Of a DNA stretch of 64,000 nt, positions 9,203 to 18,259 are shown one piece after another (position 1 is the stretch's first letter; each line of letters starts with the position of its first letter). The notes under the pieces are model-generated. The model was not told where the DNA came from. It saw only the letters and a list, made by a program, of their open reading frames with translations, and searched no databases. Location: the NCBI RefSeq assembly GCF_035989245.1, contig NZ_JAYMFF010000004.1:6178-70177 (forward strand), read 5' to 3'. The position numbers and the translations under genes are program-made. This DNA comes from Adlercreutzia wanghongyangiae. GTDB lineage: Bacteria > Actinomycetota > Coriobacteriia > Coriobacteriales > Eggerthellaceae.

Positions 9203-10081
9203 CTATTCTAGCAGGTCGTCCACCATGCTCTTGGCCAGATCGATGAGCGCCGCCGCCGTTTCGGAACGCGTGCCTTTCTTCCAGCAGGCATAGATGGGCA
9301 TGGAGGATTCCGCAATGGGAATGCACACCGAATACGGATCGTAGAACTGCGCCACATGACGCACGCAAATGCTCACCCCGTAGCCTGCATCCACCAGCAC
9401 ACGCACGCTCTGGGGATCGAAAAGGAACTCGGTATTCGAGCCAACATCCCCGATATGGTCCTCGCGCGCCAGCAAGTCTCTCTCAGAAAGGAGAATCTTG
9501 CGCACGCCGGCCAGCTCCTCAGGAGTGACGGATTCCGCCGATGCCAGAGGGTGGTCCTTCGGCACCACGGCAACATGAATGTCCTCGAACAACTGAACAC
9601 GTTCCAGCCAATCGAGCGAAGCCACATAATCGCCGTAGCCCGTCATGAACACGACGTCAAAGTCATCGCGATTCAATCCCTCCACCAGATCGCGAGCGAG
9701 AGCCTGTTGGAGCGAGACCTCCACTTCAGGAAACCGATCGCGAAAAGCCGCCAGAATAGAGGGCAGCAGCGGGTGCATCACGTCGCCGTAGCAACCAATG
9801 CGCAGCGCCGACCCTTCGCCGCATGCCGCCCGTCGAACCTTCTCTTCCGCATCGGCCAGGGCAGTAAGGATGGAGTCGGCGCTCACTTGCAGCGAACGAC
9901 CCGCCGCCGTGAGCTGCAGACCTTCCTTTGTGCGAGCGAACAGCTTCACGCCCAGCGTTTTTTCCAATTCGTTCATTTGGTAGGTAACAGCCGCCTGGGT
10001 AAGAAACAGATCCTGGGCGGCCCTCGTAAAATTCAAATAGCGCGCAGCTGCTACGAAGCAGCGCAGTTGGTGGTCGTTCAT
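9203..10081 (-). CDS. LysR-family transcriptional regulator
   Basis: 292 residues. The N-terminal winged helix-turn-helix (MNDHQLRCFVAAARYLNFTR, AAVTYQMNELEKTLGVKLF) is followed by a LysR effector domain beginning near residue 90 (LRIGCYGDVMHPLLPSIL). The ATG at 10081 has a GGGAGGATT site; a longer frame to 10123 lacks one. It lies 105 bases downstream of the Tat flavoprotein on the same strand, with a hairpin between, and is the most likely local regulator of that gene. The effector is unknown. Confidence 0.9.
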   Translation of the reverse strand: MNDHQLRCFVAAARYLNFTRAAQDLFLTQAAVTYQMNELEKTLGVKLFARTKEGLQLTAAGRSLQVSADSILTALADAEEKVRRAACGEGSALRIGCYGDVMHPLLPSILAAFRDRFPEVEVSLQQALARDLVEGLNRDDFDVVFMTGYGDYVASLDWLERVQLFEDIHVAVVPKDHPLASAESVTPEELAGVRKILLSERDLLAREDHIGDVGSNTEFLFDPQSVRVLVDAGYGVSICVRHVAQFYDPYSVCIPIAESSMPIYACWKKGTRSETAAALIDLAKSMVDDLLE

Positions 10082-10110
10082 GGCAATCCTCCCGTCTCCC
10101 AACGCAACCA

Positions 10111-10136
10111 GCCTGCCCGGCACGAACCGGGCAGGC
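10111..10136 (-). terminator. Hairpin between flavoprotein and LysR gene
   Basis: Perfect 10-bp stem GCCTGCCCGG / CCGGGCAGGC with a 6-base loop, 51 bases past the flavoprotein stop. The T-rich tail is poor, so it may attenuate rather than stop read-through into the LysR gene. Confidence 0.55.
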
Positions 10137-10186
10137 CAACATAGGGAGGGTTTGTATTATACGCCCAGGCGAGCAGCCTCGTCTTC

Positions 10187-11863
10187 CTACTTTCCGTACT
10201 GGTAGGCGTCCAGCGTGGTGCCGTTCGCCAGGTTCTGGCCGATGAGACGCCCGAAGGTGAGGGCGCGTCCGTGGCTGATGCCGGGCACCGCCACCGGGTA
10301 AGAGTTGGCGAAGAAATCGCCCTGCACGTTGCCGACGGCGTAGAGGCCCTCGATGGGCTCGTCCTCGTCGGTGCACACGCGGGACTCGGTGTCCACGTGC
10401 AGGCCGTAAGGGATGGCCAGGGTCCATGCGTTGACGCGGCAGGCGTAGAACGGGCCGTCCTCCACGGAGCTGAGGAAGCGCTCGGGGACGCCGAAGTCGT
10501 CGTCTACGCCGGCGGCGCACATGCCGTTGTAGCGGGCCACGGTGGCCTTCAGGTTGTCGGCGGGCACGCCAATCTTCTCGGCCAACTCGTCCAGGGTGTC
10601 GGCCTTCACGAACTCCTCATTGGCCACGGCGGCCTCAACATCGTCCTCCAGAGTGGCCATCCACGGCTGGGACTTGTGCGGCTCCTGCTTCTGCACGTGC
10701 TCGGGGTAGTGGGAGTCCCACACGGCCCAGGTAACGTTGTTCACGGAGTTCATACGGGCGTTGGTGACCGTGGGCTCATAGGCCATCTCGCAACAGAAGC
10801 GCATGCCGTCGTTGTTCACGTACAGCCAGCAGGTGTCGAAGCCGGGACCCATCACCGACAGCTGCACGGGGTGGACGAGCGGGGCCGGGTAGCAGCGGGA
10901 GCGCGCCGCGCCGATCTGCATGCCCATCACGATGCCGTCGCCGGAAGCGCCGCCCTCGGGGAAGTACGAGATGTTGTCGGCCTTGGCAGCCAGCGGGCAC
11001 CAGGCGTTCACCATGTCGGGGTTGCAGGAGATGCCGCCGGTGGCCAAGATGACGCCCTTGCTAGCGTTCATGCGCTTGTAGCCCTCGTCGTCGGACACCA
11101 CCACGCCGACCACCTTGTCGCCCTCCTTGACGAGCTGCTCGGCTTTGGTGTTGAACTTCACCGTTGCGCCGTTCTTCTGAGCGTCCTCGCACAGCATGGT
11201 CACCAGGTTGATGTTGGGGAACGGCTCCTCCTTCTCGGGGTTGATGAAGTTGTGGGCGGTGTAGCGCAACTGGCGGAAACGCTCCTCAAGCTCATACCAG
11301 TCGGAGCGGGCGGTCATCTGATCGTTCAGCACGACCTCCAGGCCGTACGCGGGGGCCATGTCGATGTAGTGGTTCAGCACGTCAGCGCTGTTCTCCACGA
11401 AGGTCTTGATGAGGTACCAGTTCGCCTGGGACTGGCTCCAGTCGTACACGAGACGCGCGGCCTCGCCCTTGTTGTACTCGTAACCCTTCTCGATCTGCAG
11501 CTTGGAGCCCAGGGCGGCGTTGTCCTGGCCGTGGGCCGTCACGCCCTCGAACTTCTCCACCAGCAGCACGTTGGCGCCTGCCTCGGCGGCAGACTGAGCG
11601 GCGGCGCAGCCGGCGATGCCAGCGCCGATCACCACGATCTCGTAGTCCTCCTCGGCCACGAAGTCGGTGATGGGCTCGAGCGGCTGCTCCCAGGAGTGGA
11701 TGCTGGCGGCGCCTTCGGCAGCGCTATTGGAGTCGGAGCCCGTGTCGCTCAGAGTGTCAGACTGCTTGGGGGCGCAGCCAGCGAGCGCGCCCATGGCCAG
11801 AAGGCCGGCGCCCAGTCCGGTGGCGCCCAGAAAGTTGCGTCGAGAAATGTTGGTATCGGTCAT
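10187..11863 (-). CDS. Tat-exported FAD-dependent oxidoreductase (fumarate reductase family)
   Basis: 558 residues. The twin-arginine signal (SRRNFLGATG) ends in LAGC, so a Tat lipoprotein is possible. The FAD Rossmann motif is at about residues 68-90 (IVVIGAGIAGCAAAQSAAEAG), and the C-terminus has GLYAVGNVQGDFFANSYP then GISHGRALTFGRLIGQNLA. No FMN or heme domain is present, so a separate electron donor is needed. The ATG at 11863 has a GGAGGG site 4-5 bases upstream. It is not a close copy of the flavoprotein at 6694: the catalytic C-terminal block differs, which suggests a different substrate. Confidence 0.87.
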   Translation of the reverse strand: MTDTNISRRNFLGATGLGAGLLAMGALAGCAPKQSDTLSDTGSDSNSAAEGAASIHSWEQPLEPITDFVAEEDYEIVVIGAGIAGCAAAQSAAEAGANVLLVEKFEGVTAHGQDNAALGSKLQIEKGYEYNKGEAARLVYDWSQSQANWYLIKTFVENSADVLNHYIDMAPAYGLEVVLNDQMTARSDWYELEERFRQLRYTAHNFINPEKEEPFPNINLVTMLCEDAQKNGATVKFNTKAEQLVKEGDKVVGVVVSDDEGYKRMNASKGVILATGGISCNPDMVNAWCPLAAKADNISYFPEGGASGDGIVMGMQIGAARSRCYPAPLVHPVQLSVMGPGFDTCWLYVNNDGMRFCCEMAYEPTVTNARMNSVNNVTWAVWDSHYPEHVQKQEPHKSQPWMATLEDDVEAAVANEEFVKADTLDELAEKIGVPADNLKATVARYNGMCAAGVDDDFGVPERFLSSVEDGPFYACRVNAWTLAIPYGLHVDTESRVCTDEDEPIEGLYAVGNVQGDFFANSYPVAVPGISHGRALTFGRLIGQNLANGTTLDAYQYGK

Positions 11864-11965
11864 TGTGCCCTCCTTCAGTGGTTTTCCGACGAGAGCCACT
11901 TTAACGACAAAGCAGCCGATTCGTTCCCAAAGGAATTTTTGGTCACCATTAAAGAAGTTTGTAAC

Positions 11966-11984
11966 ACCTGTTCAAAGAACAGGT
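11966..11984. promoter_or_regulatory. Short inverted repeat upstream of the flavoprotein gene
   Basis: 8-bp arms ACCTGTTC / GAACAGGT around AAA, about 103 bases upstream of the ATG at 11863, in an AT-richer stretch. Symmetric arms without a T-tract fit an operator for a dimeric regulator; the neighbouring LysR protein is a candidate. Confidence 0.35.
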
Positions 11985-11995
11985 TAACCATAAGA

Positions 11996-12022
11996 GAGGA
12001 CCGCGGGAAGCCCGCGGTCCTC
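11996..12022 (-). terminator. Terminator of the hydrogenase operon
   Basis: Perfect 12-bp stem GAGGACCGCGGG / CCCGCGGTCCTC with a 3-base loop, 44 bases after the hydA stop. The T-tract is short (TCTTAT on the minus strand). Confidence 0.65.
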
Positions 12023-12065
12023 GTTTCTCGCTCTCGCAGTTCCCCTGTTCCCGTACTCCGCTCCC

Positions 12066-13355
12066 CTAGTGCACGCTGCAGGATAGGCAGGGGTCGTAGG
12101 CACGCACGAGCTTCTCGATCTCCAGGCGGATGAGGTCGGCGTCGTAGCCGGCAGCCGCCATGGTCTCGGCCAGCTGTCGCATGTCGGCCTCCAGATTCGC
12201 GATGTTCTGGGCCGTGGGCGTCATGATGGAGGCGCGCTGCACCCGTCCCTCGCCATCCAGTTCCAGCAGGTGGAACAGGGCGCCGCGCGGGGCCTCGGTA
12301 AATCCCACCCCGCGGCCGGCGCGCACGGTGAAGGGCACCGGCTCGCTCGTTCCCTCGAAATCGCCGTCGGCCAGGCGGCGGCAAAGCGCCGCGCAACGAT
12401 CCAGCACGTCCACCAGCTCCACGGCCTGGGCGATGTTGTTGGCGAACGGGTTCAGCTCGGGCGGGCGCAGGCCGGCCTTGGCGGCGGCATAACGCGCGTC
12501 CTTGCACAACGCGTCCCAACTGGCGTTCACACGGGCCAAGGCCGCGGTCATGTACGGCCGCCCCGTCTTGCGCACCCGGGCCAGAAACGCTCCGGAATGC
12601 CCCACGGGATACTCCTCGATGGCCTCTTCCACGTCCTGAGCCGAGAACTCGTCGCCGGAGCGCACGAAGCGGGCCGCATCCGACGTGCACACCGGATAGG
12701 CGCCGGGAGCCACCATGGCCAGAAGGTCGCCCTCGGTACGCACGTCCACGGTATCGAAGTCGCGAAACAGATCAACCGCCTCCAGGGCGAAGGCGCGCGC
12801 CTCGTCCATAGCATCGGCCATGCACCGGTACTCGGCGGAGTCCATCTCGTGGGTGAAACCGCCCACCACCGCCGTGATGGGATGGATGGACCGACCGCCC
12901 ACCAGCGTGCACAGCTCGTTGCCCAAGGCCTTCAGCCCCAGCGCCTTCTGCAGCAGCTCGGGATTGGAGTCGGCCAGGGGGAACACCGACTTGTGGCCCA
13001 GGAAGTCGGGCGCGGCGAACACGAACAGGTGCGTGGCGTGGTTCTGCAGGTACGACCCGTACACCAGAAGCTCGCGCAGAGCGCGGGTACGGTCGGTCAC
13101 CGTCACGCCAAAGGCATGCTCGATGGCGCGCAGGTCGGTGACCACGTGGCTGGCCGAGCAGATGCCGCACACGCGCGAGGCGATGTAGGGCACTTCCTCG
13201 AAGGAGCGCCCGCGCACCATCGACTCGAACAGGCGCGCCGGCTCCACCACCGCCATCTCGCAGCAGGTCACCTGCCCGTCCTCCATAACGAGGCGAATGT
13301 CGCCGTGGCCCTCAACCCGGGCCAGGTGCTCCACGTTGATGCGAACCGAGGTCAT
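12066..13355 (-). CDS. hydA: NiFe hydrogenase large subunit (alpha, sulfhydrogenase type)
   Basis: 429 residues. It carries the NiFe(CN)2CO centre that splits or forms H2. The L1 motif is R61-V-C63-G-I-C66 and the L2 motif is D421-P-C423-L-S-C426. The protein ends S-V-H three residues after the last cysteine, which is where the maturation endopeptidase normally cuts, so there is no C-terminal extension to remove. Last gene of hydB-hydG-hydD-hydA, three bases after hydD. Subunit make-up and order match the cytosolic, NAD(P)-linked HydBGDA hydrogenases (group 3b). No signal peptide, so cytoplasmic. Confidence 0.92.
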   Translation of the reverse strand: MTSVRINVEHLARVEGHGDIRLVMEDGQVTCCEMAVVEPARLFESMVRGRSFEEVPYIASRVCGICSASHVVTDLRAIEHAFGVTVTDRTRALRELLVYGSYLQNHATHLFVFAAPDFLGHKSVFPLADSNPELLQKALGLKALGNELCTLVGGRSIHPITAVVGGFTHEMDSAEYRCMADAMDEARAFALEAVDLFRDFDTVDVRTEGDLLAMVAPGAYPVCTSDAARFVRSGDEFSAQDVEEAIEEYPVGHSGAFLARVRKTGRPYMTAALARVNASWDALCKDARYAAAKAGLRPPELNPFANNIAQAVELVDVLDRCAALCRRLADGDFEGTSEPVPFTVRAGRGVGFTEAPRGALFHLLELDGEGRVQRASIMTPTAQNIANLEADMRQLAETMAAAGYDADLIRLEIEKLVRAYDPCLSCSVH

Positions 13356-13358
13356 GGC

Positions 13359-14144
13359 CTACTCCTCCCCCGCCGCGCCCAGCGCCACGGCATTGAACAT
13401 CTCCAGGGCGTCGTCGAAGCGACGCACCTCCAGACCGCGCTTGCCCACCACGTAGCGGGCGGCCTGCACATTCGCATCGGGGGAAAGACCCGCGCAGCCA
13501 TTGCAGGGACGACCCATGGCCGGGCACTTCGCGCCACAGCCAGAACGCGTCACCAGCCCCAGGCACATCGTGTCGCGCCCGTAGAAGCACCCCTGCTCGT
13601 TGCGGGAGCACTCGCCGCACAGCACCGAGGTGGCTGGCAACGCGTTCGACCCGTACAGGGCCGCATCCAGCACGCGCACGAACTCGAGGGGATCGATGGG
13701 ACAGCAGCTCACTGTGAAGTCCACATCCGCCACAGCGCTTACCGGCACCGGTGCGCGCAGATCGCCGCAGGCCGCCGGGGCCGCGTCGCCGTACACGGCG
13801 CGCACATGACCGTCCAGGTCGGCCGCGGCCATACCGGGAATGCCGCCGGTGGCCGCGCAGGCGCCGATGGCGATCACGCAGGTGGCCCGCTCGCGGGCCC
13901 GGCGCACGGTCTCGGCGGCCTCCTCGGTGGTCACGGCGCCCTCGATGACCGCCACATCGAACTCGTCGGGCATGGGCTCCGACGAGGTCAGCTGCCAGTA
14001 GGCCATGTCCACCTGGCCCAGCACGGCCAGCAGATGCTCTTCGATGTTGGTGATGTTGATCTGGCAGCCGAAGCAGCTGGCCAGCCCGATCAGCACCACA
14101 CGCGGGGCGCGGCCGCCCTCGGGAATGGTCCGAATCTCGCTCAT
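13359..14144 (-). CDS. hydD: NiFe hydrogenase small subunit (delta)
   Basis: 261 residues. This is the electron-transfer subunit next to the NiFe site. The proximal-cluster motif is near the N-terminus (GLASC24FGC27QIN), with further cluster cysteines in GACAATGG, SCCPIDP and a C-terminal ferredoxin-like cysteine set (CGECSRNEQGCFYGRDTMCLG...CGAKCPAMGRPCNGC). It lacks a Tat signal, unlike membrane uptake hydrogenases, so it is cytosolic. Its ATG directly abuts the hydG stop (TAAATG), indicating translational coupling. Confidence 0.92.
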   Translation of the reverse strand: MSEIRTIPEGGRAPRVVLIGLASCFGCQINITNIEEHLLAVLGQVDMAYWQLTSSEPMPDEFDVAVIEGAVTTEEAAETVRRARERATCVIAIGACAATGGIPGMAAADLDGHVRAVYGDAAPAACGDLRAPVPVSAVADVDFTVSCCPIDPLEFVRVLDAALYGSNALPATSVLCGECSRNEQGCFYGRDTMCLGLVTRSGCGAKCPAMGRPCNGCAGLSPDANVQAARYVVGKRGLEVRRFDDALEMFNAVALGAAGEE

Positions 14145-15047
14145 TTACATCGACCCCTGAATGTTCTTGGCTTCCCAGTAATTGAAAACGGGCCCGTCGA
14201 TGCAGCAGTACTGGTGCCCCACCTGGCAGTGGCCGCACTTCCCCACGCCGCACTTCATATGTCGCTCGAAGCTCATGTAGATGCGGTCGTAGGGAATGTT
14301 CTTCTTGCGCATCTCCTGCACGACGAACCGGTACATAATCGGCGGACCGCACAGCACGCCGAAGGTGTTTGCCGGATCTATCTCCAAGTGCTCGAAAGGC
14401 TTGGTGACCAGGCCCACTTCCCCATCCCACGTCTCGTCGCCATGGTCGACGGTCAGGTGCAGCTCGAAGTCCTTGCGGTGCTTCCACATCTCGAACTGGT
14501 TGCGGAACATCACCTCGCCGGGGTTCTTCGAGCCGTAGATGATCGTGACCTTGCCGAAGTCGCTGCGCTCGTCGTGGATGTTGTTGATGAGCGAGCGCAG
14601 CGGCGCGATCCCGAGGCCGCCGGCCACGAGCAGCACATCGTGGCCGCGCATGGTGTCGATGGGAAAGCCGCGCCCGAAAGGCCCGCGAATGCCCACGATC
14701 TCGCCGCACTGCATCTGGTGCAGCCGCTCGGTGAAGCGCCCGGTGCGGCGCACGCACAGCTCGATGAAGCCCTCCTTGGTAGGCGAGCTGGAAATGGAGA
14801 TGGGCGCCTCCCCCACGCCGAACAGCGACAACTCCACGAACTGCCCGGGTTCGTGGCGGAAGGCCTCGCGGATGCGCTCGTCCACCAGGCGGAACTCGAA
14901 CAGCGTCTCGGTGGCCGTCAGCTCGGTCATAGATGTAATGCGCGCCGGCCAGGGCCGATAGGGGTTCGCGCGCATCATCTCGGCACCCGACAGCGGGCGC
15001 CCCTCATCATGGAAGGGATGGACGGACACCGCCGTGCTACTCGGCAT
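14145..15047 (-). CDS. hydG: Hydrogenase FAD/NAD(P)-binding subunit (gamma)
   Basis: 300 residues. A ferredoxin-NADP reductase fold passes electrons between NAD(P)H and the hydrogenase. The FAD-binding block is PISISSSPTKEGFIELCVRR, the NAD(P) block is VLLVAGGLGIAPLRSLINNI, and the dihydroorotate-dehydrogenase-electron-transfer type [2Fe-2S] site lies at the C-terminus (CGVGKCGHCQVGHQYCCIDGP). The frame overlaps hydB by 11 bases. M24 or M25 (MMRANPYRPW) is an alternative start closer to where relatives begin. Confidence 0.9.
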   Translation of the reverse strand: MPSSTAVSVHPFHDEGRPLSGAEMMRANPYRPWPARITSMTELTATETLFEFRLVDERIREAFRHEPGQFVELSLFGVGEAPISISSSPTKEGFIELCVRRTGRFTERLHQMQCGEIVGIRGPFGRGFPIDTMRGHDVLLVAGGLGIAPLRSLINNIHDERSDFGKVTIIYGSKNPGEVMFRNQFEMWKHRKDFELHLTVDHGDETWDGEVGLVTKPFEHLEIDPANTFGVLCGPPIMYRFVVQEMRKKNIPYDRIYMSFERHMKCGVGKCGHCQVGHQYCCIDGPVFNYWEAKNIQGSM

Positions 15048-16074
15048 CTTCGGCCCCCTTTCTCTCGAAGAACCTCAGCACCTCGATGGGGCTGATATCC
15101 ACCTTGCAGGCCGTGGCGCACCGCCCGCAGCCCACGCACAGGCTGCGGTCGTACTTGGCCATGAAGCCGTTCAGCTTGTGGTACATGCGATGGCGCACCC
15201 GCTGGGCCGCCGTGGGCCGGAAGTTGTGGCCGCCGGCCACCATGGCGAACTGGGGCGACGTGCAGGCATCCCACACGCGCTCGCGCCGGCCGGTGGCCCC
15301 GCCCGGGTCCAGCGTGTCGCGGATGTCGAAGCAGTAGCAGGTGGGGCACACGTTCGCGCAGGCGTTGCACGACAGGCACCGACCGCCCAGCTCGTCCCAG
15401 AACGCATCCTCGTGGAAGGCATCCATGAGCATGGGAATCTCCTGGATATCGGGAATATCCCCGTTGAAGGCCTCCTGGCGCGCACGGGTGACGGCGCGGA
15501 AGGCGATGCGGTCCTCGTCGGTGGCCTCGCGCACCTCGCACGCCCCCTCCAGGATGTTCGCCCCCACCACCGAGCCGATGGACACCAGGTAGCGCTCGCC
15601 GATATCGGTGAGGAACAAATCGTAGCCGGGACGAGCCTCCTCGGCGTCCATCAGGTTGCAGAAGCAGTGGGCCTGGGGCATGCAGCCCACCCCCACGATA
15701 AGGGTGGCCGCGCGATGAGCCTGGTAGTACGGGTCGGGATAGCGCGCATCGTCGAACACGCTGTTCAGGTTCATGATGGCGTTGATGTCGCAGGCGTGCA
15801 CCCCGAACAGCACCCGTGGGCGCACCTCGTCGGTATAGTCGGTCACCGCGTTGCCCTCGGCGTCGAACTCGAACAAGGTCTCCACGGCGGGCAGCAGGTA
15901 CTTCTTCGGCGATGCCACCGTGGTGGGATAGTCCAGCACGATGTCGGCGGCATCGGCCACGGCGGAGAACGCGTGGCCCTCTCCGCGCTTGACCGGGGCG
16001 ATGACTTCGTAGCGCTCCATAAAGGCCGCGACGAGCGAGGGCAGATCGTCACGGTCGATGACACGGTACAACAT
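15037..16074 (-). CDS. hydB: Hydrogenase 4Fe-4S electron-transfer subunit (beta)
   Basis: 345 residues. This 4Fe-4S dicluster subunit matches sulfhydrogenase HydB and anaerobic sulfite reductase subunit A. Two cysteine sets are visible: CLSCNACANVCPTC (about residues 225-240) and CVGCGRCATACKVD (about 315-330), along with conserved FGVHACDINAI and GVGCMPQAHCFC. I chose MLYRVIDRDD at 16074 because relatives begin here and an AAAGGA lies upstream; a frame opening at 16119 adds 15 hydrophilic residues with no ribosome site. First gene of the hyd operon. In P. furiosus-type enzymes this subunit allows polysulfide reduction; whether it does so here is not known. Confidence 0.88.
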   Translation of the reverse strand: MLYRVIDRDDLPSLVAAFMERYEVIAPVKRGEGHAFSAVADAADIVLDYPTTVASPKKYLLPAVETLFEFDAEGNAVTDYTDEVRPRVLFGVHACDINAIMNLNSVFDDARYPDPYYQAHRAATLIVGVGCMPQAHCFCNLMDAEEARPGYDLFLTDIGERYLVSIGSVVGANILEGACEVREATDEDRIAFRAVTRARQEAFNGDIPDIQEIPMLMDAFHEDAFWDELGGRCLSCNACANVCPTCYCFDIRDTLDPGGATGRRERVWDACTSPQFAMVAGGHNFRPTAAQRVRHRMYHKLNGFMAKYDRSLCVGCGRCATACKVDISPIEVLRFFERKGAEDAE

Positions 16075-16190
16075 AGGCGATTCTGTTCCTTTGTCTCCCT
16101 GGGTCTTCTCCGTTGCCATCCATAGTAACGGCTGAGGGCCCCTCTTGCCTCCCCGGTTCGACTGACGGCCCCGAAAATCCAGATAGGGAA

Positions 16191-16222
16191 AAGAAAAAGC
16201 CCCTTTCGAGGCTTTCCAAGAG
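16191..16222 (-). terminator. Candidate terminator upstream of hydB, downstream of ndk
   Basis: On the minus strand AAAGCC pairs with GGCTTT across an 8-base loop and is followed by TTTCTTTT. It would stop transcription from ndk before the hyd operon. A longer stem (GAAGCCCCGG / CCGGGGCTTC, 16260-16299) lies closer to ndk and may be the main one. Confidence 0.5.
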
Positions 16223-16318
16223 AATTGTCACCAACTCACATTTTTGGCAATGTGAGCGAGAAGCCCCGGAGTGCCGCATATCGGCGCAACCGGGGCTTCG
16301 CAGTGTCGACGTAATCTT

Positions 16319-16723
16319 CTAGTTGAAGAAGATGGCGATCTCGCGCTCCGCGGACTCGGGGCTGTCAGAACCGTGGATCACGTTCTCGTCCATGATCAGG
16401 CCGAAGTCGCCGCGGATGGTGCCAGGGGCCGCTTCGGCCGGGTTGGTGGCGCCCATGAGCGAGCGGCACTTGGCCACGGCGCCCTCGCCGGAGATGACCA
16501 TCTTCACCACGGGACCCGAGGTAATGTAGGCGATGAGGCCGTCGTAGAAGGGCTTGCCCTCGTGCTCGGCGTAGTTGGCACGGGCCTGCTCGGGGGTGAC
16601 CATGCCCAGCTCCATGCGCTCGACGGTGAGGCCGGCGCGCTCGAAGCGGTTGATGATCTCGCCGATGTGGCCGTTGCGCACGCCGTCGGGCTTGATCATG
16701 GAGTAGGTCTGCTGGATAGCCAT
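16319..16723 (-). CDS. ndk: Nucleoside-diphosphate kinase
   Basis: 134 residues, the standard length. It transfers the gamma phosphate between NTPs and NDPs through a phosphohistidine. The active-site histidine is H117 in the signature NVIHGSDS, and the N-terminal MIKPDGVRNGHIG block is intact. The ATG at 16723 has an AAAGGA site; the frame extends to 16759 but the extra 12 residues are not family sequence. Confidence 0.96.
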   Translation of the reverse strand: MAIQQTYSMIKPDGVRNGHIGEIINRFERAGLTVERMELGMVTPEQARANYAEHEGKPFYDGLIAYITSGPVVKMVISGEGAVAKCRSLMGATNPAEAAPGTIRGDFGLIMDENVIHGSDSPESAEREIAIFFN

Positions 16724-16807
16724 GGGAATCCTTTCGAAAGAGGGGTTCGTATCGTGCAAACGGCCCGCGCGCGGGGCGACGGGCCGAACATGCCGGAATG
16801 GGGGCGC

Positions 16808-18187
16808 TTAGGCCTGGCTCGGGAAGTACAACTCGATGTTGGCGATCTTCCAGCCGATGCCGTCGCGCACCATGGAAATCTTGTAGGTGACCGTGCCGCC
16901 GTTCTCGGTGGCCGCCGTGGCGTACACCGTGGAATCGGCCATCGATCGGTTCATGCCGTCTACCGTGACGTTCGGGTCGACGATCACCGGATCGAGCATG
17001 GCCGTCACCTTCGCCTCGTCCAAGTCGGACGAGAACACCGTGGCCGTGGCAGCCGACGGATCGGCGAACAGCTCCTTGGTCACGGTCTCCTGGGTGGGGT
17101 ACCCGAAGCCCTGGGTGTAGGCGAGCACGCCGGCCGCCGCGGCCAGCACGATGACCACCACGAAGAACAGCAGGATCTTCAGGCCCACGTTGCGGCGCTT
17201 GCGGTCCTGCTTGGCCAGGCCGCGCGACCACTGCTCCAGCTCGGCGTCGGTAGCCGTGAAGAAGCGGTCGTTGTCCACGTTCTCGTAGGCGCCCACGTAG
17301 CCGGGGAAGCTCTGCGGGTCGGCCTCGTAGGGCTCGTCGTAGTAGAAGGGGTCGACCGGCTGCTCGTCGTACACCTCCATGTCGTAGACGCTCGTGCCGT
17401 CGGCGGCCACATCCAGCCCCGACATATCGGCCAGCTGCAGCACCTGGGTGGCCTGGTTCTGCTCGGAAGAGCCCTGGGCCACCGCGCCCACGGCGCGCTG
17501 GTAGTCGACGCTGGCGGAATCGGACAGGAAGTAGGTCTTGTCGGCGATGGCCTCCTCGAAGGCATGCACCGCCTTCTCCATCTGGCCGCAGGCCACATAG
17601 GCCTGGCCGAGCGACGCCTGCAGCTTGTTGCGCGTGCTGGACAGCATGTCGAACTGCATGGCGCTCTCGTAGGAGGCCACGGCGTCGGCCGGGCGGTTCA
17701 GCGCCATGAAGCACACGCCCAGGTTCAGCAGCGCCTTGGTGGGATCGGGATTCGCCTCGTCCAGGGCCGCCTCGCGGAAGGCCACGCCGGCCTCAGCCGA
17801 CTTGCCCAGCTTCATCAGCGCATTGCCCATGCCCATGTACGACTTGTAGGGCGTGGGGTTCGTCTCGTCGCCCACCGACTGCTCGAAGTAGCGAATGGCG
17901 TTGTCGTAGTCGCGCAGCGAGGCATAGGCCATACCCAGGTTGCACTCCACGGTGCCCAGGGCGCCGTAGGCCGGGTCGGCCGTGGCCTGGCTGTAGGCCT
18001 GGATGGCCTCGCGGGGGTTCTTCAGCTTCACCAGGCAGTTGCCGATCTGGTGATAGAGCAGGCCCATCTCGCCCGGCGCCAAGGGGGACTGGGCGTCTTG
18101 CAAGCATTCCGTGAACGTCAGCAGCGCTCCGCGGAAATCACGCAGGCGGTAGCGCTCATTTGCTCGATCGAATAACTCGTTGTTCAT
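16808..18187 (-). CDS. TPR-repeat membrane protein
   Basis: 459 residues. Residues 1 to about 215 are tetratricopeptide repeats (alternating A/G/Y-rich helices such as GLLYHQIGNCLVKLKNPREA and ALLNLGVCFMALNRPADAVAS). An acidic linker, a basic patch (KQDRKRRN) and one membrane segment (about 332-358) follow, then a roughly 100-residue outer domain. The TPR domain is cytoplasmic if the positive-inside rule holds. It is likely a scaffold protein; no partner is evident. The ATG has an AAGGAAG site. It sits between cyclophilin and ndk on the same strand. Confidence 0.8.
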   Translation of the reverse strand: MNNELFDRANERYRLRDFRGALLTFTECLQDAQSPLAPGEMGLLYHQIGNCLVKLKNPREAIQAYSQATADPAYGALGTVECNLGMAYASLRDYDNAIRYFEQSVGDETNPTPYKSYMGMGNALMKLGKSAEAGVAFREAALDEANPDPTKALLNLGVCFMALNRPADAVASYESAMQFDMLSSTRNKLQASLGQAYVACGQMEKAVHAFEEAIADKTYFLSDSASVDYQRAVGAVAQGSSEQNQATQVLQLADMSGLDVAADGTSVYDMEVYDEQPVDPFYYDEPYEADPQSFPGYVGAYENVDNDRFFTATDAELEQWSRGLAKQDRKRRNVGLKILLFFVVVIVLAAAAGVLAYTQGFGYPTQETVTKELFADPSAATATVFSSDLDEAKVTAMLDPVIVDPNVTVDGMNRSMADSTVYATAATENGGTVTYKISMVRDGIGWKIANIELYFPSQA

Positions 18188-18259
18188 AGACTTCCTTCAC
18201 TGGGTGCGGGGCAGGGCGCGACAAATCCGCCTTCGGCGCGGGCGGCTTTCCGAGACCCT

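Noticed and set aside
12270..15095. 941-codon plus-strand frame opposite the hydrogenase genes
   Set aside because: Antisense to three motif-confirmed genes; composition is His/Gly/Ala/Arg-rich low complexity with no domain.
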